From Tidjanibacter sp. (GTDB lineage Bacteria > Bacteroidota > Bacteroidia > Bacteroidales > Rikenellaceae), in the NCBI GenBank assembly GCA_017466345.1, contig JAFTUI010000018.1, positions 46,039 to 110,038 of the forward strand: a stretch of 64,000 nt of DNA, given 5' to 3'. The notes under the pieces were generated by a model. It saw only the letters and a program-made list of their open reading frames with translations, was not told the DNA's origin and did not search any database. Shown piece after piece: positions 53,445-62,692 of the stretch; the stretch's first letter is position 1; every line of letters starts with the position of its first letter. The translations under genes and the position numbers were made by a program.

Positions 53445-54317
53445 CTATTTGTCGGCATAGTGGCTTTCGGCTCTGCGGATATGCTCCGTAGCACCCAGCG
53501 AAGCTGTGAGGCGTGCAAACATCTCTCTACCCCTCTCCGCATCAAGACCTGCCCAACGATGAACAAGTCCCAAGCGTGTGATATAACTCAGCAGGAAGTC
53601 GATATTGAAGTAGTCGAAGGTGGCAATATCCTCAGCCAACGACCAACGTATCATATCCATACGGTGCTCCTTATCCAAGAGGTTTTCGTTATCGGAGAGT
53701 GCACCTATGAGTGAGTCTATATAGGTAACCTCGCCTTTCAGACCGAAGTCGGCAGCCGAAGAGCGCGAGAGTTGATATACAATATCGCCCTCGCCAACCA
53801 TAAAGTCGGCAACCGAGAGTCCGCGCTCCCTGGCGGTGAGTGCGGCAGTGATATTCCTCAGGTTCCTGTCTGCCTCGCTCCACTCCCTCAGGAAGCGGCA
53901 CCTACTGCGCGAACAGTAGCGGTAATAGGCAGCGAAGAGTTCGGTCGAGAGGCTACGCGAAGTATCTATCCTCGTGAGCCTTGCGTCATCGGCATCCACC
54001 TCGCCCTTCTTGACCTCAGCAAAGAGTTCAACCACCTCTCTCAGTTCGCGGGGTAGTTCGGTTGGCTGCGCCAACTGCTCCTCCAACTCCTCGCGCGAAA
54101 AGTTGCCGAGGGTAGAAAAAGCCTCTCTGCCATTTGCTATATTTGCCATATTGCACACATCGTGGAAGAGCATCCAGCCCCTGAGTGCCAACGCATCGTC
54201 CTTCGAGAGCGACTCGGCAATCTCCTCGATTACCTCCCTCGCATCGAAGCCCTTAGCGTCACCATCGAGCGTATACTCCCTCAGACCGGCAACAAGGCAA
54301 TAGTAATTCTTTGCCAT
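53445..54317 (-). CDS. DUF2764 protein of the V-ATPase operon
   Basis: A 290-aa all-helical protein starting MAKNYYCLVAGLREYTLDG, the DUF2764 signature. It occupies the place where other V-ATPase operons have subunit C, between E and A, as is usual in Bacteroidota. It may be a divergent C (d-type) subunit linking rotor and shaft; this is inference from position and size. No catalytic motif. Confidence 0.85.
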   Translation of the reverse strand: MAKNYYCLVAGLREYTLDGDAKGFDAREVIEEIAESLSKDDALALRGWMLFHDVCNMANIANGREAFSTLGNFSREELEEQLAQPTELPRELREVVELFAEVKKGEVDADDARLTRIDTSRSLSTELFAAYYRYCSRSRCRFLREWSEADRNLRNITAALTARERGLSVADFMVGEGDIVYQLSRSSAADFGLKGEVTYIDSLIGALSDNENLLDKEHRMDMIRWSLAEDIATFDYFNIDFLLSYITRLGLVHRWAGLDAERGREMFARLTASLGATEHIRRAESHYADK

Positions 54318-54338
54318 AAAATTCTCTCTTGCGGTTAA

Positions 54339-54941
54339 TTAGAAGAGCATTTTAGTAACTTTCTCTTTGAGATACTCAGCAAGCAGAGCCGAGAAGTCCT
54401 CCTCAGTGAAGCTAATATAGAAGCCGCCCTCTTTGGGAGCCACCTTAAAGCCACTCTTTACCTTCTCGGAGTAGCCGACCTCGATACCCTCAGCCAAGAG
54501 AGCCTTGACAGCAGCCTCAGCCTCAGCACCAAACTTAGTCTTCATCTCGGCAGGCAGAGTAGCCTCCAACGACATCGATTCGCCATTCCAAGCGCGAGCA
54601 ACCGAAAGGAGCATCTCCTTTACAAACTCCACATCGAGGAGTGCGGCGTGTACCGAAGGCTCGCCAACTTTTGCTACCACAAGGTTGGCGATATTCTCGC
54701 GGAGTGCTGCCACCATCTGGCGTGTGGCGAGTGTCATCTCGGTTTCGTTGTTCTTTTTCAGTTCAACAGCCTTCTGCTCGGCATTTTTGATGATTGCGGC
54801 AGCTTTCTCTTCTGCCTCAGCCACAAGTGCAGCAGCCTTCTGCTCTGCCTCAGCGACCATACGCTCGGCATCCTCACGACCTTTTGAAAGCCCCTCATTG
54901 TAGAGTTTCTCGGTCAGTTCTTGCAATTTTTTGTTTTCCAT
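54339..54941 (-). CDS. ntpE: V-type ATP synthase subunit E
   Basis: A 200-aa peripheral-stalk subunit. The first about 75 residues are an uninterrupted Ala/Glu/Lys coiled coil (EDAERMVAEAEQKAAALVAE); the C-terminal globular part includes VAKVGEPSV and SGFKVAPKEGGFYISFTEED. First gene of the operon; no subunit F or G gene is recognised in the window, a common gap in this phylum. Its upstream leader holds paired hairpin repeats. Confidence 0.9.
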   Translation of the reverse strand: MENKKLQELTEKLYNEGLSKGREDAERMVAEAEQKAAALVAEAEEKAAAIIKNAEQKAVELKKNNETEMTLATRQMVAALRENIANLVVAKVGEPSVHAALLDVEFVKEMLLSVARAWNGESMSLEATLPAEMKTKFGAEAEAAVKALLAEGIEVGYSEKVKSGFKVAPKEGGFYISFTEEDFSALLAEYLKEKVTKMLF

Positions 54942-55331
54942 CGTTTAGTTTTTATTGTTTTATAATTTTGTTTTTTGTTGTTATTTCTTCTTTGCGACTT
55001 TTTGTAAAAAGTCGCCCAAAAACTTTTATGCGATACTGCGTATCGCTTTACCTTTGCTACGCCCTATATTAGCATTCCCAGCACAAGAGCGTCACTCTGA
55101 CGCCTTTTTGTAAAAAGCGGAACCAAAAACTTTTAGTGTAGCCCTTGCTAAGCCCTATATGCCTTAGGACTATTGACGTTGGACGTTAGACGTTAGACCA
55201 AAATTCCCTGCGAGTGCATATCGTGCCGCAGATGCAAGGCTTGCGAAGGGCGAGGAAGCGGAGTTTGCTCTGCGCAAATGAGCATTCCGAGCCCGAGCAT
55301 AACGCAGCAGATGCGGTGCGAGATGTGCTCG
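54942..55331. repeat. Leader of the V-ATPase operon: paired hairpin repeats and element A6
   Basis: No gene. Two copies of a unit containing CTTTTTGTAAAAAG followed by CCAAAAACTTTTA (54998-55028 and 55103-55134) have hairpins with different arms: GCGACTTTTT/AAAAAGTCGC at 54994-55015, GCGATAC-TGC-GTATCGC at 55030-55046 and GCGTCA/TGACGC at 55089-55103. 7-nt GACGTTA units follow (about 55171-55195). A degenerate element A (loop GGAGTTTGCTCTGCGCAAAT at about 55262-55282) ends next to the DUF4301 stop. Confidence 0.6.
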
Positions 55332-56786
55332 CTACTGGTGTTCGGGGCGCAGGAGGTCTGTAACCACCTTCACGGGCGAAAAGGTCGAGATGGGCACCTC
55401 AACAAACAAGGTGTTCCAATTCGACATTGCGCCATTCCACAAACCGGGCAACTCCTGAGCCAAGAGTGTACGACCGCTCTTGGACTTGCTCGAAATGAAG
55501 CCTGTTGCGGGGTCGGTATACTCCCTGAAATCGTACTTCTCGCCCTTGCGGTTGCGGGTTGCGCATACCAAATCTACGGGGTTGAAGTGTGTAGCGTCTG
55601 CCATCAGCGACTTCTGTTCGGGGGCAATCTGAGAGGACTCTGCAATCTGCAAAGCCACCATACCATCTGCCGACTCTGCCCAGAAGGGACCGCCACCAGG
55701 CTCGCCCTCGTTGCGCACCATACCGCACACCCTCAGCGGACGGTCAAGCACAGCAAGCAGGGCACTCCTCAGAGCCTCCTCACTACCACTCTTTACACTC
55801 TCGGGCAGCAAAACGCACAACTCTCTCTCCACGAAGGCAGCAACCTCCATAAGGTCGGCACTACCCTCCTCCAACTGCTGGGCATACGAGAAGATGCGGT
55901 TCTGCACCGACACCAACAAGCCTGCCAGCACCTCTTTGTATTTGATGGTGTCGGCTTTCAGGTGGTCGGGGGCAACATTGTCTATGGTCTTGATGAATAT
56001 GAGGTCTGCATCTATATCGTTCAGATTCTCGATGAGTGCGCCGTGACCTGCGGGGCGGAAGAGTAACCTACCGTCAGCCTCGCGGAAGGGGATGCAATCC
56101 TCATTTACGGCAATAGTATCTGTACTACCCTTCTGCACCGAGAAGGAAATGTTGTACTTGACCTCGTAGCGTTTCTCGTAGCGTTCCCTAACGCTCTCAA
56201 AGAGCGAAGAGAAGCCATCAACGTGTTCGGGCGATACGGTAAAGTGGATATTCACCTCGCCGCCACTCGAAGCATACATCGCGCCCTCTGCCAAGTGTTC
56301 CTCAAAAGGAGTGCGTGCACCGGTTGGGTATTTATGAAAAAGAAGAAGACCCTTGGGCTTGGAACCATACTCTAATCCCTCGCCAACAATGGTCTTCACT
56401 ACATCCCTCAAAGGTGCATCCAAAGCAATCTTCTCGCTGAGTGCCTCCGAGAAAGCAAATCGGTCGATATTAGCAGACAACTTATCCACCACCGAGTTCC
56501 TTTCGCCACTCTCCACAAAGGAGAACAAATCTTTGAACATTCGGGTAGCCGCGCCACTTGCAGGTACAAACTTCTCAATTTTGAGTCTGCGCTGTACATC
56601 GCGATACTCGGCACGGAGAGCATCCGACTGCTCCTGGCTAATAGACACAATGCCATCGCCAACTCTTGCCGAACGAATGATTTTTAGGTAAGGAAAGCCT
56701 TTGCGGAAGTTCTCCAATTGTCTTTCCACACTCTCCACAGAGAGTCCGTGTTGTTCGATTTGTTTTAGGTCCTCAGGGGTGAACAT
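55332..56786 (-). CDS. DUF4301 family protein
   Basis: A 484-aa cytoplasmic protein with the DUF4301 pattern: TPEDLKQIEQHGLSVESVERQ at the N-terminus (read as LKQIEQHGLSVESV), the nucleotidyltransferase-like loop KFVPASGAATRMFKDLF at about residues 73-89, KGLLLFHKYP, PAGHGALIENLNDIDADLIF and GPFWAESADG near the end. The GHGALIxNLN block suggests a sugar-phosphate nucleotidyltransferase-type fold; no activity is established for the family. Promoter at 56818. Confidence 0.82.
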   Translation of the reverse strand: MFTPEDLKQIEQHGLSVESVERQLENFRKGFPYLKIIRSARVGDGIVSISQEQSDALRAEYRDVQRRLKIEKFVPASGAATRMFKDLFSFVESGERNSVVDKLSANIDRFAFSEALSEKIALDAPLRDVVKTIVGEGLEYGSKPKGLLLFHKYPTGARTPFEEHLAEGAMYASSGGEVNIHFTVSPEHVDGFSSLFESVRERYEKRYEVKYNISFSVQKGSTDTIAVNEDCIPFREADGRLLFRPAGHGALIENLNDIDADLIFIKTIDNVAPDHLKADTIKYKEVLAGLLVSVQNRIFSYAQQLEEGSADLMEVAAFVERELCVLLPESVKSGSEEALRSALLAVLDRPLRVCGMVRNEGEPGGGPFWAESADGMVALQIAESSQIAPEQKSLMADATHFNPVDLVCATRNRKGEKYDFREYTDPATGFISSKSKSGRTLLAQELPGLWNGAMSNWNTLFVEVPISTFSPVKVVTDLLRPEHQ

Positions 56787-56817
56787 AGGTCATTTAATTT
56801 AGTATAAATTAATTCGA

Positions 56818-56825
56818 CAAAGTTA
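56818..56825 (-). promoter_or_regulatory. -7 element for the DUF4301 gene
   Basis: TAACTTTG on the minus strand, 32 bp before the ATG. Confidence 0.55.
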
Positions 56826-56930
56826 TCATCTTTTTGTCGGATTAGCAAACCCCGCAACCTCCTTTTTCAACATTTTTTCCACACCCGAATAATTATTGGC
56901 TCCCGTTAGACTTTTTTCGGCGAAAAATAC

Positions 56931-56938
56931 TACCTTTG
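56931..56938 (+). promoter_or_regulatory. -7 element for murB
   Basis: TACCTTTG ends 9 bp before the murB ATG at 56948; the transcript would have a leader of only a few nucleotides. Confidence 0.55.
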
Positions 56939-56947
56939 TCGTTTGAT

Positions 56948-57973
56948 ATGGCACGAATAATAGAGAATATAGACCTTGCAGCCTACACCTCCTTTGGGGC
57001 GAGTGCTATGGCAGACCGAGTGGTGGAGTGGAACTCCACAAGCGACCTTCTCGGTTATCTTGCGGGCGAGGGCAAAGAGCACTTTGGCGGCAAGTGGACC
57101 ATTTTGGGCGAGGGGTGCAACACACTTTTTACGGAGGACTACAACGGCACCATCATACGCTCCGTAGCCAAAGGTATTGAGGTTGTGGGCGAGGATGAAC
57201 AACATTTGACCATACGCGCCGCAGCAGGCGAGGTGTGGGACGATGTTGTGGCGTGGACCACCGAGCGCGGTTTGTGGGGAGCAGAAAATCTCTCTGCCAT
57301 ACCAAGTAGCGTGGGAGCAAGTGCCGTGCAGAACATCGGAGCCTACGGTGTGGAGGCAAAGGATATTATCGTGCGTGTGGAGGTGGTGCGTTTGGACACC
57401 TTAGTGGTGGAGTACCTCTCCAATGCAGAGTGTCGCTTCGGCTACCGCGAGAGCATCTTCAAGGAGTCTTTGGCAGGCAAAGTGATTATCACTTCCGTAG
57501 AGTATCGCCTCGGCAAAACAGCCGCCCCCCATCTCGACTATGGCACGCTGCGTCCCGAGGTGGAGAAGATAGGCGACATCACTCCCGAGGGTATTCGCAA
57601 GGCGGTTGTTGCCATTCGCGAAAGCAAACTCCCCGACCCCAAAAAGATAGGCAATGCGGGCAGTTTCTTCAAAAACCCCATACTTCCTCGTGGGCAGGTC
57701 GAGGAACTCCTCAAAGAGTACCCCACAATGCCCGTATATGAGGTTGCGGGCGCACCCGATAGTCTGAAAATTGCCACCGGTTGGATGATTGACACCCTCG
57801 GCTGGAAAGGTAAGGCGCTGGGACGTGCGGGAGTTCACTCCAAGCAGGCATTGGTATTGGTCAATTTGGGCGGTGCTACGGGCACAGAGGTTATGGCTCT
57901 TGCTGAGCGCATTTGTAAAGAAGTCAAGGATAGGTTTGGCGTAGAGATTTCGCCAGAGGTTAATATACTTTAA
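56948..57973 (+). CDS. murB: UDP-N-acetylenolpyruvoylglucosamine reductase
   Basis: A 341-aa flavoenzyme that reduces enolpyruvyl-UDP-GlcNAc to UDP-MurNAc in peptidoglycan synthesis. FAD-binding residues lie in TILGEGCNTLF, NLSAIPSSVGASAVQNIGAYG and AAAGEVWDDVV; the catalytic Ser is in KIGNAGSFFKNP and the C-terminal Glu in EISPEVNIL. It is the type I (E. coli-like) form. The ATG at 56948 is used because an in-frame TTG at 56936 is inside the promoter. It leads murB-tilS-holA. Confidence 0.94.
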   Translation: MARIIENIDLAAYTSFGASAMADRVVEWNSTSDLLGYLAGEGKEHFGGKWTILGEGCNTLFTEDYNGTIIRSVAKGIEVVGEDEQHLTIRAAAGEVWDDVVAWTTERGLWGAENLSAIPSSVGASAVQNIGAYGVEAKDIIVRVEVVRLDTLVVEYLSNAECRFGYRESIFKESLAGKVIITSVEYRLGKTAAPHLDYGTLRPEVEKIGDITPEGIRKAVVAIRESKLPDPKKIGNAGSFFKNPILPRGQVEELLKEYPTMPVYEVAGAPDSLKIATGWMIDTLGWKGKALGRAGVHSKQALVLVNLGGATGTEVMALAERICKEVKDRFGVEISPEVNIL

Positions 57974-57976
57974 GAG

Positions 57977-59329
57977 TTGAAAAACGAGAGTTTGATACAG
58001 AGATTCAAGAGTTACATTGCCGAGCATCAGCTGGCAACCACCGACAATCGCATACTGCTGACTGTCAGTGGCGGTGTAGACTCTATGGTTATGATGCACC
58101 TCTTTGTGGAGGCGGGCTATAAGGTGGGTGTCGCCCACTGCAATTTCTGCCTGAGGGGTGCGGAGAGTGACGAAGACGAGGTTCTCGTTGCCAAGGCAGC
58201 CGAAAGGCTCGGTGTACCACACTACAATCGCCGTTTCGATACCAAAGGCGAGATGGCTCTCACGGGCGAGAGTGTGCAGATGGCTGCCCGCCGACTGCGC
58301 TACGGGTGGTTCGATGAGTTGTGCATAGATGAGGGCTACGACACCATAGCCGTAGCACACCACGCAGACGACAGCATCGAGACCTTCTTCATCAACCTCC
58401 TGAGGGGTACGGGACTGAAAGGTCTGACGGGTATTAGCGTCATAAATGGCAAGGTTATACGCCCGCTTATCTTCGCCTCGCGCCACGAGATTAAGGAGTA
58501 TGCCAAGAGCCACTCCATACCCTATCGCGAGGACTCCTCGAACCGCTCCACAAAGTACTTGCGCAACAAGATAAGGCTCGGCATTGTTCCCCGACTAAGG
58601 GAGATTGTCCCTCAATTCACGGGCACAATGTGTAGCAACATAGACCGACTGACGGAGGCACAGCGCTTCATCAACCACGCAATAGAGAAGATTGCCCGCG
58701 ATGCTGTGGAACACATCGGTAGTGAAGATATTATCCACCCCGATAGGATAGATAGCGGTTTCCCCATAGGTTTTGTGATATACGAACTTATGAGTCACAA
58801 CTACGGTTTCAGGGGCGATGTTGTGGATTCGCTCTGTGAGGCTCTGGCGAGCAACTCTACGGGCAAGCGTTTCTACTCAAAAGATTGGGTGGCTTACATA
58901 GACCGTGGGCGCATAGTCATCTCGCACATAGCCGAGAATGACGAGTGCGAGGTGGTGGTAAACCTCTCGAAAACAAAGGTTCACTGCGGTGGTTCGGTGC
59001 TATATTTGGAAAAGTTGGACATTGATAACATCGAGTCGCTGAGGGTGCCCGAGCACATTGCTCTACTCGATTTGGACACCCTCCAAGAGCCCCTCACACT
59101 GCGCAAATGGCGCGAGGGCGACAGGTTTATGCCGCTCGGTATGGTGGACGAAAAGAAGGTTAGTGACTATCTCATAGACATTAAAATGTCGATGCCCGAG
59201 AAGCGTAGGCAGTTTGTGCTCACTGCGGGCGAAGAGATTGTGTGGCTCGTTGGTCAGCGCATCGACAACCGCCACAAGATAACCTCCAAGACCGAGAACG
59301 TGCTACGCATCACAAAAGAGGCTTTGTGA
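57977..59329 (+). CDS. tilS: tRNA(Ile)-lysidine synthetase
   Basis: A 450-aa enzyme that makes lysidine at C34 of the AUA-reading tRNA-Ile. The PP-loop SGGVDS is at residues 31-36, followed by AHCNFCLRG, HHADDSIETFFINLLRGTGLKGL and YREDSSN. The C-terminal TilS domain contains LRKWREGDRFMPLGM and KVSDYLID. It starts at a TTG (57977) 3 bp after murB; I see no in-frame ATG that preserves the N-terminal helix before the PP-loop. Confidence 0.92.
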   Translation: MKNESLIQRFKSYIAEHQLATTDNRILLTVSGGVDSMVMMHLFVEAGYKVGVAHCNFCLRGAESDEDEVLVAKAAERLGVPHYNRRFDTKGEMALTGESVQMAARRLRYGWFDELCIDEGYDTIAVAHHADDSIETFFINLLRGTGLKGLTGISVINGKVIRPLIFASRHEIKEYAKSHSIPYREDSSNRSTKYLRNKIRLGIVPRLREIVPQFTGTMCSNIDRLTEAQRFINHAIEKIARDAVEHIGSEDIIHPDRIDSGFPIGFVIYELMSHNYGFRGDVVDSLCEALASNSTGKRFYSKDWVAYIDRGRIVISHIAENDECEVVVNLSKTKVHCGGSVLYLEKLDIDNIESLRVPEHIALLDLDTLQEPLTLRKWREGDRFMPLGMVDEKKVSDYLIDIKMSMPEKRRQFVLTAGEEIVWLVGQRIDNRHKITSKTENVLRITKEAL

Positions 59330-59365
59330 ATGCAAAGTGCAAAATGCAAAATCAGTTTTTGATAT

Positions 59366-60436
59366 ATGGCAAAAAGTATTCGTTTCAGGGACGCCTATGG
59401 GCAGTACGAGAGTATCGTGAAGGATATTCGCGCTGGGCGTTTTGCGCCCATCTATCTGCTTATGGGCGAAGAGGGTTATTTCATTGACAGCCTGACGGAT
59501 ATGCTTGCCGAAACAATCCTTTCGGAGAGCGAAAGGGCTTTCAACCAACTGGTCATCTATGGTAAGGATGTGGAGGACGAGGGTATCATCGTAAACTATG
59601 CCCGACAGATGCCGATGATGGGTGGCAAGATGGTAGTAATAGTCAAGGAGGCGGCTTCGCTCCGCAAGGTCGAAAACCTCTCGCACTACACCGCCTCGCC
59701 AAGCCCCTCGACAGTTCTTGTAATTGCTCACAAGGGTAAGACGGTGGATAAGCGTTCGGCACTCTACAAGCACGCGAGCGCAAAGGGTGTGGTATTTGAG
59801 TCGCCACGCCCTTACGACAACGAACTTGCCCCCTGGATTGCGACCTATCTGCGTGCCACAAAGGGCTGTGCCATAGAGGAGAAGGCTCTGCGTATGGTTA
59901 CAGACCACCTTGGCACCGACATATCGAAAATCGTTGGCGAGTTTGACAAGCTCTTCACACGACTGCCCGAGGGCACAAAGGTAATTACTGCCGACCACAT
60001 AGAGCAAAACATAGGTATCAGCAAGGATTTCAACAACTTCGAGTTGGTGGAGGCCGTGGCGCACAAGCACTTTGCGAGGGCTATGCAGATTGCCGACAAC
60101 TTCGCACGCAACCCCAAAAACCATCCTCTGGTAGTGACCACCACTACCCTCTTTGGCTACTTCCAAAAACTCTTCACTATAAACTACAAGGAGTGGCAGA
60201 CAAAGGTAAAGGGTATGCCCGCAGCGAGCGATGGCGAACTTGCTGCGCTTATCAAGGTAAGTCCCTATGTGCTTGGAGGTTACAAGCAGGCGGCAAAGCT
60301 CTACCCAAATAAAAAAATCTTCCTCATTTTGGGGCTCATCCGCGAGTATGATATGAAAGGTAAGGGTATCAACTCTGGCGGTATGGAGCAGGGCGAACTC
60401 CTGCGCGAGTTGCTTATGAAAATTATGATGCTCTAA
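59366..60436 (+). CDS. holA: DNA polymerase III subunit delta
   Basis: A 356-aa clamp-loader delta subunit. The N-terminus (IRAGRFAPIYLLMGEEGYFIDSL) and the following NQLVIYGKDVE, PMMGGKMVVIVKEA and TDHLGTDISKIVGEFDKL are characteristic. AAA+-like fold without a working P-loop, as normal for delta. Third gene of the murB unit; complete. Genuine Pol III machinery, unrelated to the degenerate DnaE-like gene at 42871. Confidence 0.9.
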   Translation: MAKSIRFRDAYGQYESIVKDIRAGRFAPIYLLMGEEGYFIDSLTDMLAETILSESERAFNQLVIYGKDVEDEGIIVNYARQMPMMGGKMVVIVKEAASLRKVENLSHYTASPSPSTVLVIAHKGKTVDKRSALYKHASAKGVVFESPRPYDNELAPWIATYLRATKGCAIEEKALRMVTDHLGTDISKIVGEFDKLFTRLPEGTKVITADHIEQNIGISKDFNNFELVEAVAHKHFARAMQIADNFARNPKNHPLVVTTTTLFGYFQKLFTINYKEWQTKVKGMPAASDGELAALIKVSPYVLGGYKQAAKLYPNKKIFLILGLIREYDMKGKGINSGGMEQGELLRELLMKIMML

Positions 60437-60452
60437 GAGAAATTACAAGGCT

Positions 60453-61268
60453 TTGGAGGGCGAAAGAATCATATCGTTGGATGGCAAAATCACTTCGTGG
60501 CGCGAGGCAGACCTTGCGCCTGAGTTGTTGTTTGGGCACAATTGGGTTTACACTACCATCAACACTTTTGCCCACAAGCCACTCCACATTTCGCTCAAAT
60601 TGCGCTATGCGCTCGACTCCTACCACAAACTCTTTGGCAGTCGTCCCAAAATAGAACCCGAGATTGTGGCAAAAGAGGTGCGCAATTTACTCTACTATGG
60701 ACTCTATCCCGAGGGCGGAAATACGGTCAATCTCTATCTGATACCCACAGGCGAGGGTTCGTGTCGCAGGGTACTCATTCACGAGGCAACAACTCCCTAC
60801 GATGGTTACGGACTTCTCTCGGTACGCCCCAAGGGTATTATCGCCAACTACGAAATCCCCTACGAAAAACACCAAACAAACGTGTCGATGACGGCAGCAC
60901 GCTTCGCCGACAATTATGCCGCCTCGCACAACTACGACACAGCACTGAGGGCTAATCGTGCGGGAACACTAATCTCTTCGGGCGACAATCCACTCTTTGC
61001 ACTCAGAGGCAACACCCTGATTACGACACCCTTAGACAAGGGTGCAAGAGGCTCTGCCGAAAGGGAACTGATGTTCCGACTTGCAGAGTTGTGCGGTGTG
61101 GCAGTGGTGGAAGAAGAGCTCAAAGTGGAGGACGCAGCAACCTACGAGGAGATGATTGTTTTCACTCCCGTTGGCCTGCAAAGTATTTATTCTCTGGGGG
61201 ATATGAAGCTCGGCAATATCTACGCCACACTTCTTGGCAAGCACCTTGCTACTCTCTCGCGCGAATAA
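60453..61268 (+). CDS. Class IV aminotransferase-like PLP protein, divergent
   Basis: A 271-aa protein starting at a TTG. The N-terminal domain (LFGHNWVYTTINTFAHKPLH, HISLKLRYALDSY) and C-terminal part (ASHNYDTALRAN, LFALRGNTLITTPLD, LMFRLAELCGVAVVEEEL, EEMIVFTPVGLQ) follow the branched-chain/ADC-lyase class IV pattern. The PLP lysine is probably in YEKHQTN (about residue 137), but the conserved Glu and Asn of the cofactor phosphate region are replaced (TLISSGDNPLF). Activity is therefore uncertain. Its end overlaps the convergent recX by 20 bp. Confidence 0.68.
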   Translation: MEGERIISLDGKITSWREADLAPELLFGHNWVYTTINTFAHKPLHISLKLRYALDSYHKLFGSRPKIEPEIVAKEVRNLLYYGLYPEGGNTVNLYLIPTGEGSCRRVLIHEATTPYDGYGLLSVRPKGIIANYEIPYEKHQTNVSMTAARFADNYAASHNYDTALRANRAGTLISSGDNPLFALRGNTLITTPLDKGARGSAERELMFRLAELCGVAVVEEELKVEDAATYEEMIVFTPVGLQSIYSLGDMKLGNIYATLLGKHLATLSRE

Positions 61269-61749
61269 TCTCTTCCACAACCTCCAACACATCTTCGAGG
61301 TCGAAGCCACGCCCTATGGCAAAGCGCACAAGTTTACCTTTAAGGTCGTAAAGGTCGCGAGCAGTGGTCTTTGCGGCTTTTTTTTGGAGCATATCCCTAA
61401 GACGTGCGGCATTATCCTCGGGCACCATCTGACTCATAGCCTCGTCTATGATTTTTGGGGCTATGGCTTTGGCTCTTAGGGCTGCACGAATCTTCCTCTC
61501 GCCCCAGCCCGAAAAGCGCATCTTCTCCCTGACATAAGCCGCTGCATATCTGCCATCGTCAATAAAACGCTCCCTTTTGAGGCGTTCGAGCACCCCTCGG
61601 GCATCGGTGTCCGATAATCCCCAGCGGCGCATCGAGCGCAACGCATCACTGCTGCATCTCTCGGCACGAGCACAGATGCGCATAAGTGACGAGAGAGCCT
61701 GTTCGGGACTCTTGGTGCGGGGAGTTTTTACTGTGCCTTTTTGTAGCAT
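61249..61749 (-). CDS. recX: Regulatory protein RecX
   Basis: A 166-aa RecX that binds RecA filaments and limits recombinase activity. Three-helix repeats are visible: SSLMRICARAERCSSDALRSMRRWGLSD (as LRSMRRWGLS), RLKRERFIDDGRYAAAYVRE, KMRFSGWGERKIRAALRAKA. No recA is nearby. Its start overlaps the end of prmC by 22 nt, so the two are co-transcribed. Confidence 0.88.
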   Translation of the reverse strand: MLQKGTVKTPRTKSPEQALSSLMRICARAERCSSDALRSMRRWGLSDTDARGVLERLKRERFIDDGRYAAAYVREKMRFSGWGERKIRAALRAKAIAPKIIDEAMSQMVPEDNAARLRDMLQKKAAKTTARDLYDLKGKLVRFAIGRGFDLEDVLEVVEEIIRARE

Positions 61750-62576
61750 ACAATCATACGGGGTTTATGGTTCATATCGTGGTGCAGAGCAACTTCAAAG
61801 CCCTTCTGCTTCAACATTTGGGCTGTCTGCTCGGCAAGGGTTTCGTGTATTTCAAAGTAGAGCCTACCCTCCTCCGCAAGAGCCACCAAAGCAACCTCTG
61901 CAATGCGCTCGTAGTATATTAAAGGTCTATCATCGGGCACAAAAAGTGCCTCCTCGGGCTCAAAATCGGTAACATTACTCTCCATCGTGCCACGCTCACA
62001 CTCCGGAATATAGGGTGGATTGGAGATGATAATATCGTAACTCTCAGGAGCGGGGCTCCAAGCGAAAATATCGCCCTGTGCAACCGCCACATCCACACCA
62101 TTGGTGTGGGCGTTCTCGCTCGCCACACTCACTGCCACATCCGAGAGGTCAAGAGCCTCCACCCTTGCACCCCCAATCTCGGCAGCCAGCGACACCGCAA
62201 TAGCACCACTACCCGTTCCGAGGTCGATGATGCGTGGCTCGGCAAGGCGATTTTCTTTTACTACCAAAGCCACCAACTCCTCCGTTTCGGGGCGAGGAAT
62301 AAGAACTCCCGAACGCACCGCAAAGCGTCTGCCATAGAACTCCGTAGCGCCCACAACATACTGCACAGGCTCGCCCGAAGAGAGTCGCTCCAAAAGGCCT
62401 TGCAACACATCCTCGGCAACTTCGGGGCACTCCTTGGAGCCATCCAAAGCCACATCAAACCTGCCAAAGCCGCACACATCTACACAAAAACGCTCCGCAA
62501 CAGCCGCCGCCTCACGCCCATCGTAGACACCTTGTGCCACTTGCAAAATCCTATCGAAAATCTCCTTGCGTGTCAT
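61728..62576 (-). CDS. prmC: Release-factor glutamine methyltransferase
   Basis: A 282-aa enzyme that methylates the GGQ glutamine of peptide-release factors. The SAM motif IDLGTGSGAIAVSLA is at about residues 117-131, the substrate motif NPPYIP at 186-191, and the N-terminal helical domain is complete with PVQYVVGATEFYGRRF and VLIPRPETEELV. Upstream and divergent is the PerR-like gene. Confidence 0.94.
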   Translation of the reverse strand: MTRKEIFDRILQVAQGVYDGREAAAVAERFCVDVCGFGRFDVALDGSKECPEVAEDVLQGLLERLSSGEPVQYVVGATEFYGRRFAVRSGVLIPRPETEELVALVVKENRLAEPRIIDLGTGSGAIAVSLAAEIGGARVEALDLSDVAVSVASENAHTNGVDVAVAQGDIFAWSPAPESYDIIISNPPYIPECERGTMESNVTDFEPEEALFVPDDRPLIYYERIAEVALVALAEEGRLYFEIHETLAEQTAQMLKQKGFEVALHHDMNHKPRMIVCYKKAQ

Positions 62577-62612
62577 AGTGCCACAAAAATAGTGAATAAA
62601 GTTTAGAAAAAA

Positions 62613-62643
62613 TTTGGAAATTACTAAAAAGTGGGTATCTTTG
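62613..62643 (+). promoter_or_regulatory. Promoter of the PerR-like regulator
   Basis: TTTG (62613-62616), 19-nt spacer, TATCTTTG (62636-62643): an almost ideal Bacteroidota promoter, 49 bp before the ATG. A PerR-type operator could overlap the leader, but no palindrome was recognised with confidence. Confidence 0.75.
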
Positions 62644-62692
62644 CAATGGAAACATTTTTGTAATCCCTACAACTAAGTAAACCTTTACAACT

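Noticed and set aside
60453-61268. Claim that the class IV aminotransferase-like protein has lost its PLP lysine
   Set aside because: Allowing a two-residue insertion, the Lys of KHQTN fits the KxxxN pattern; only the phosphate-site residues are clearly divergent.
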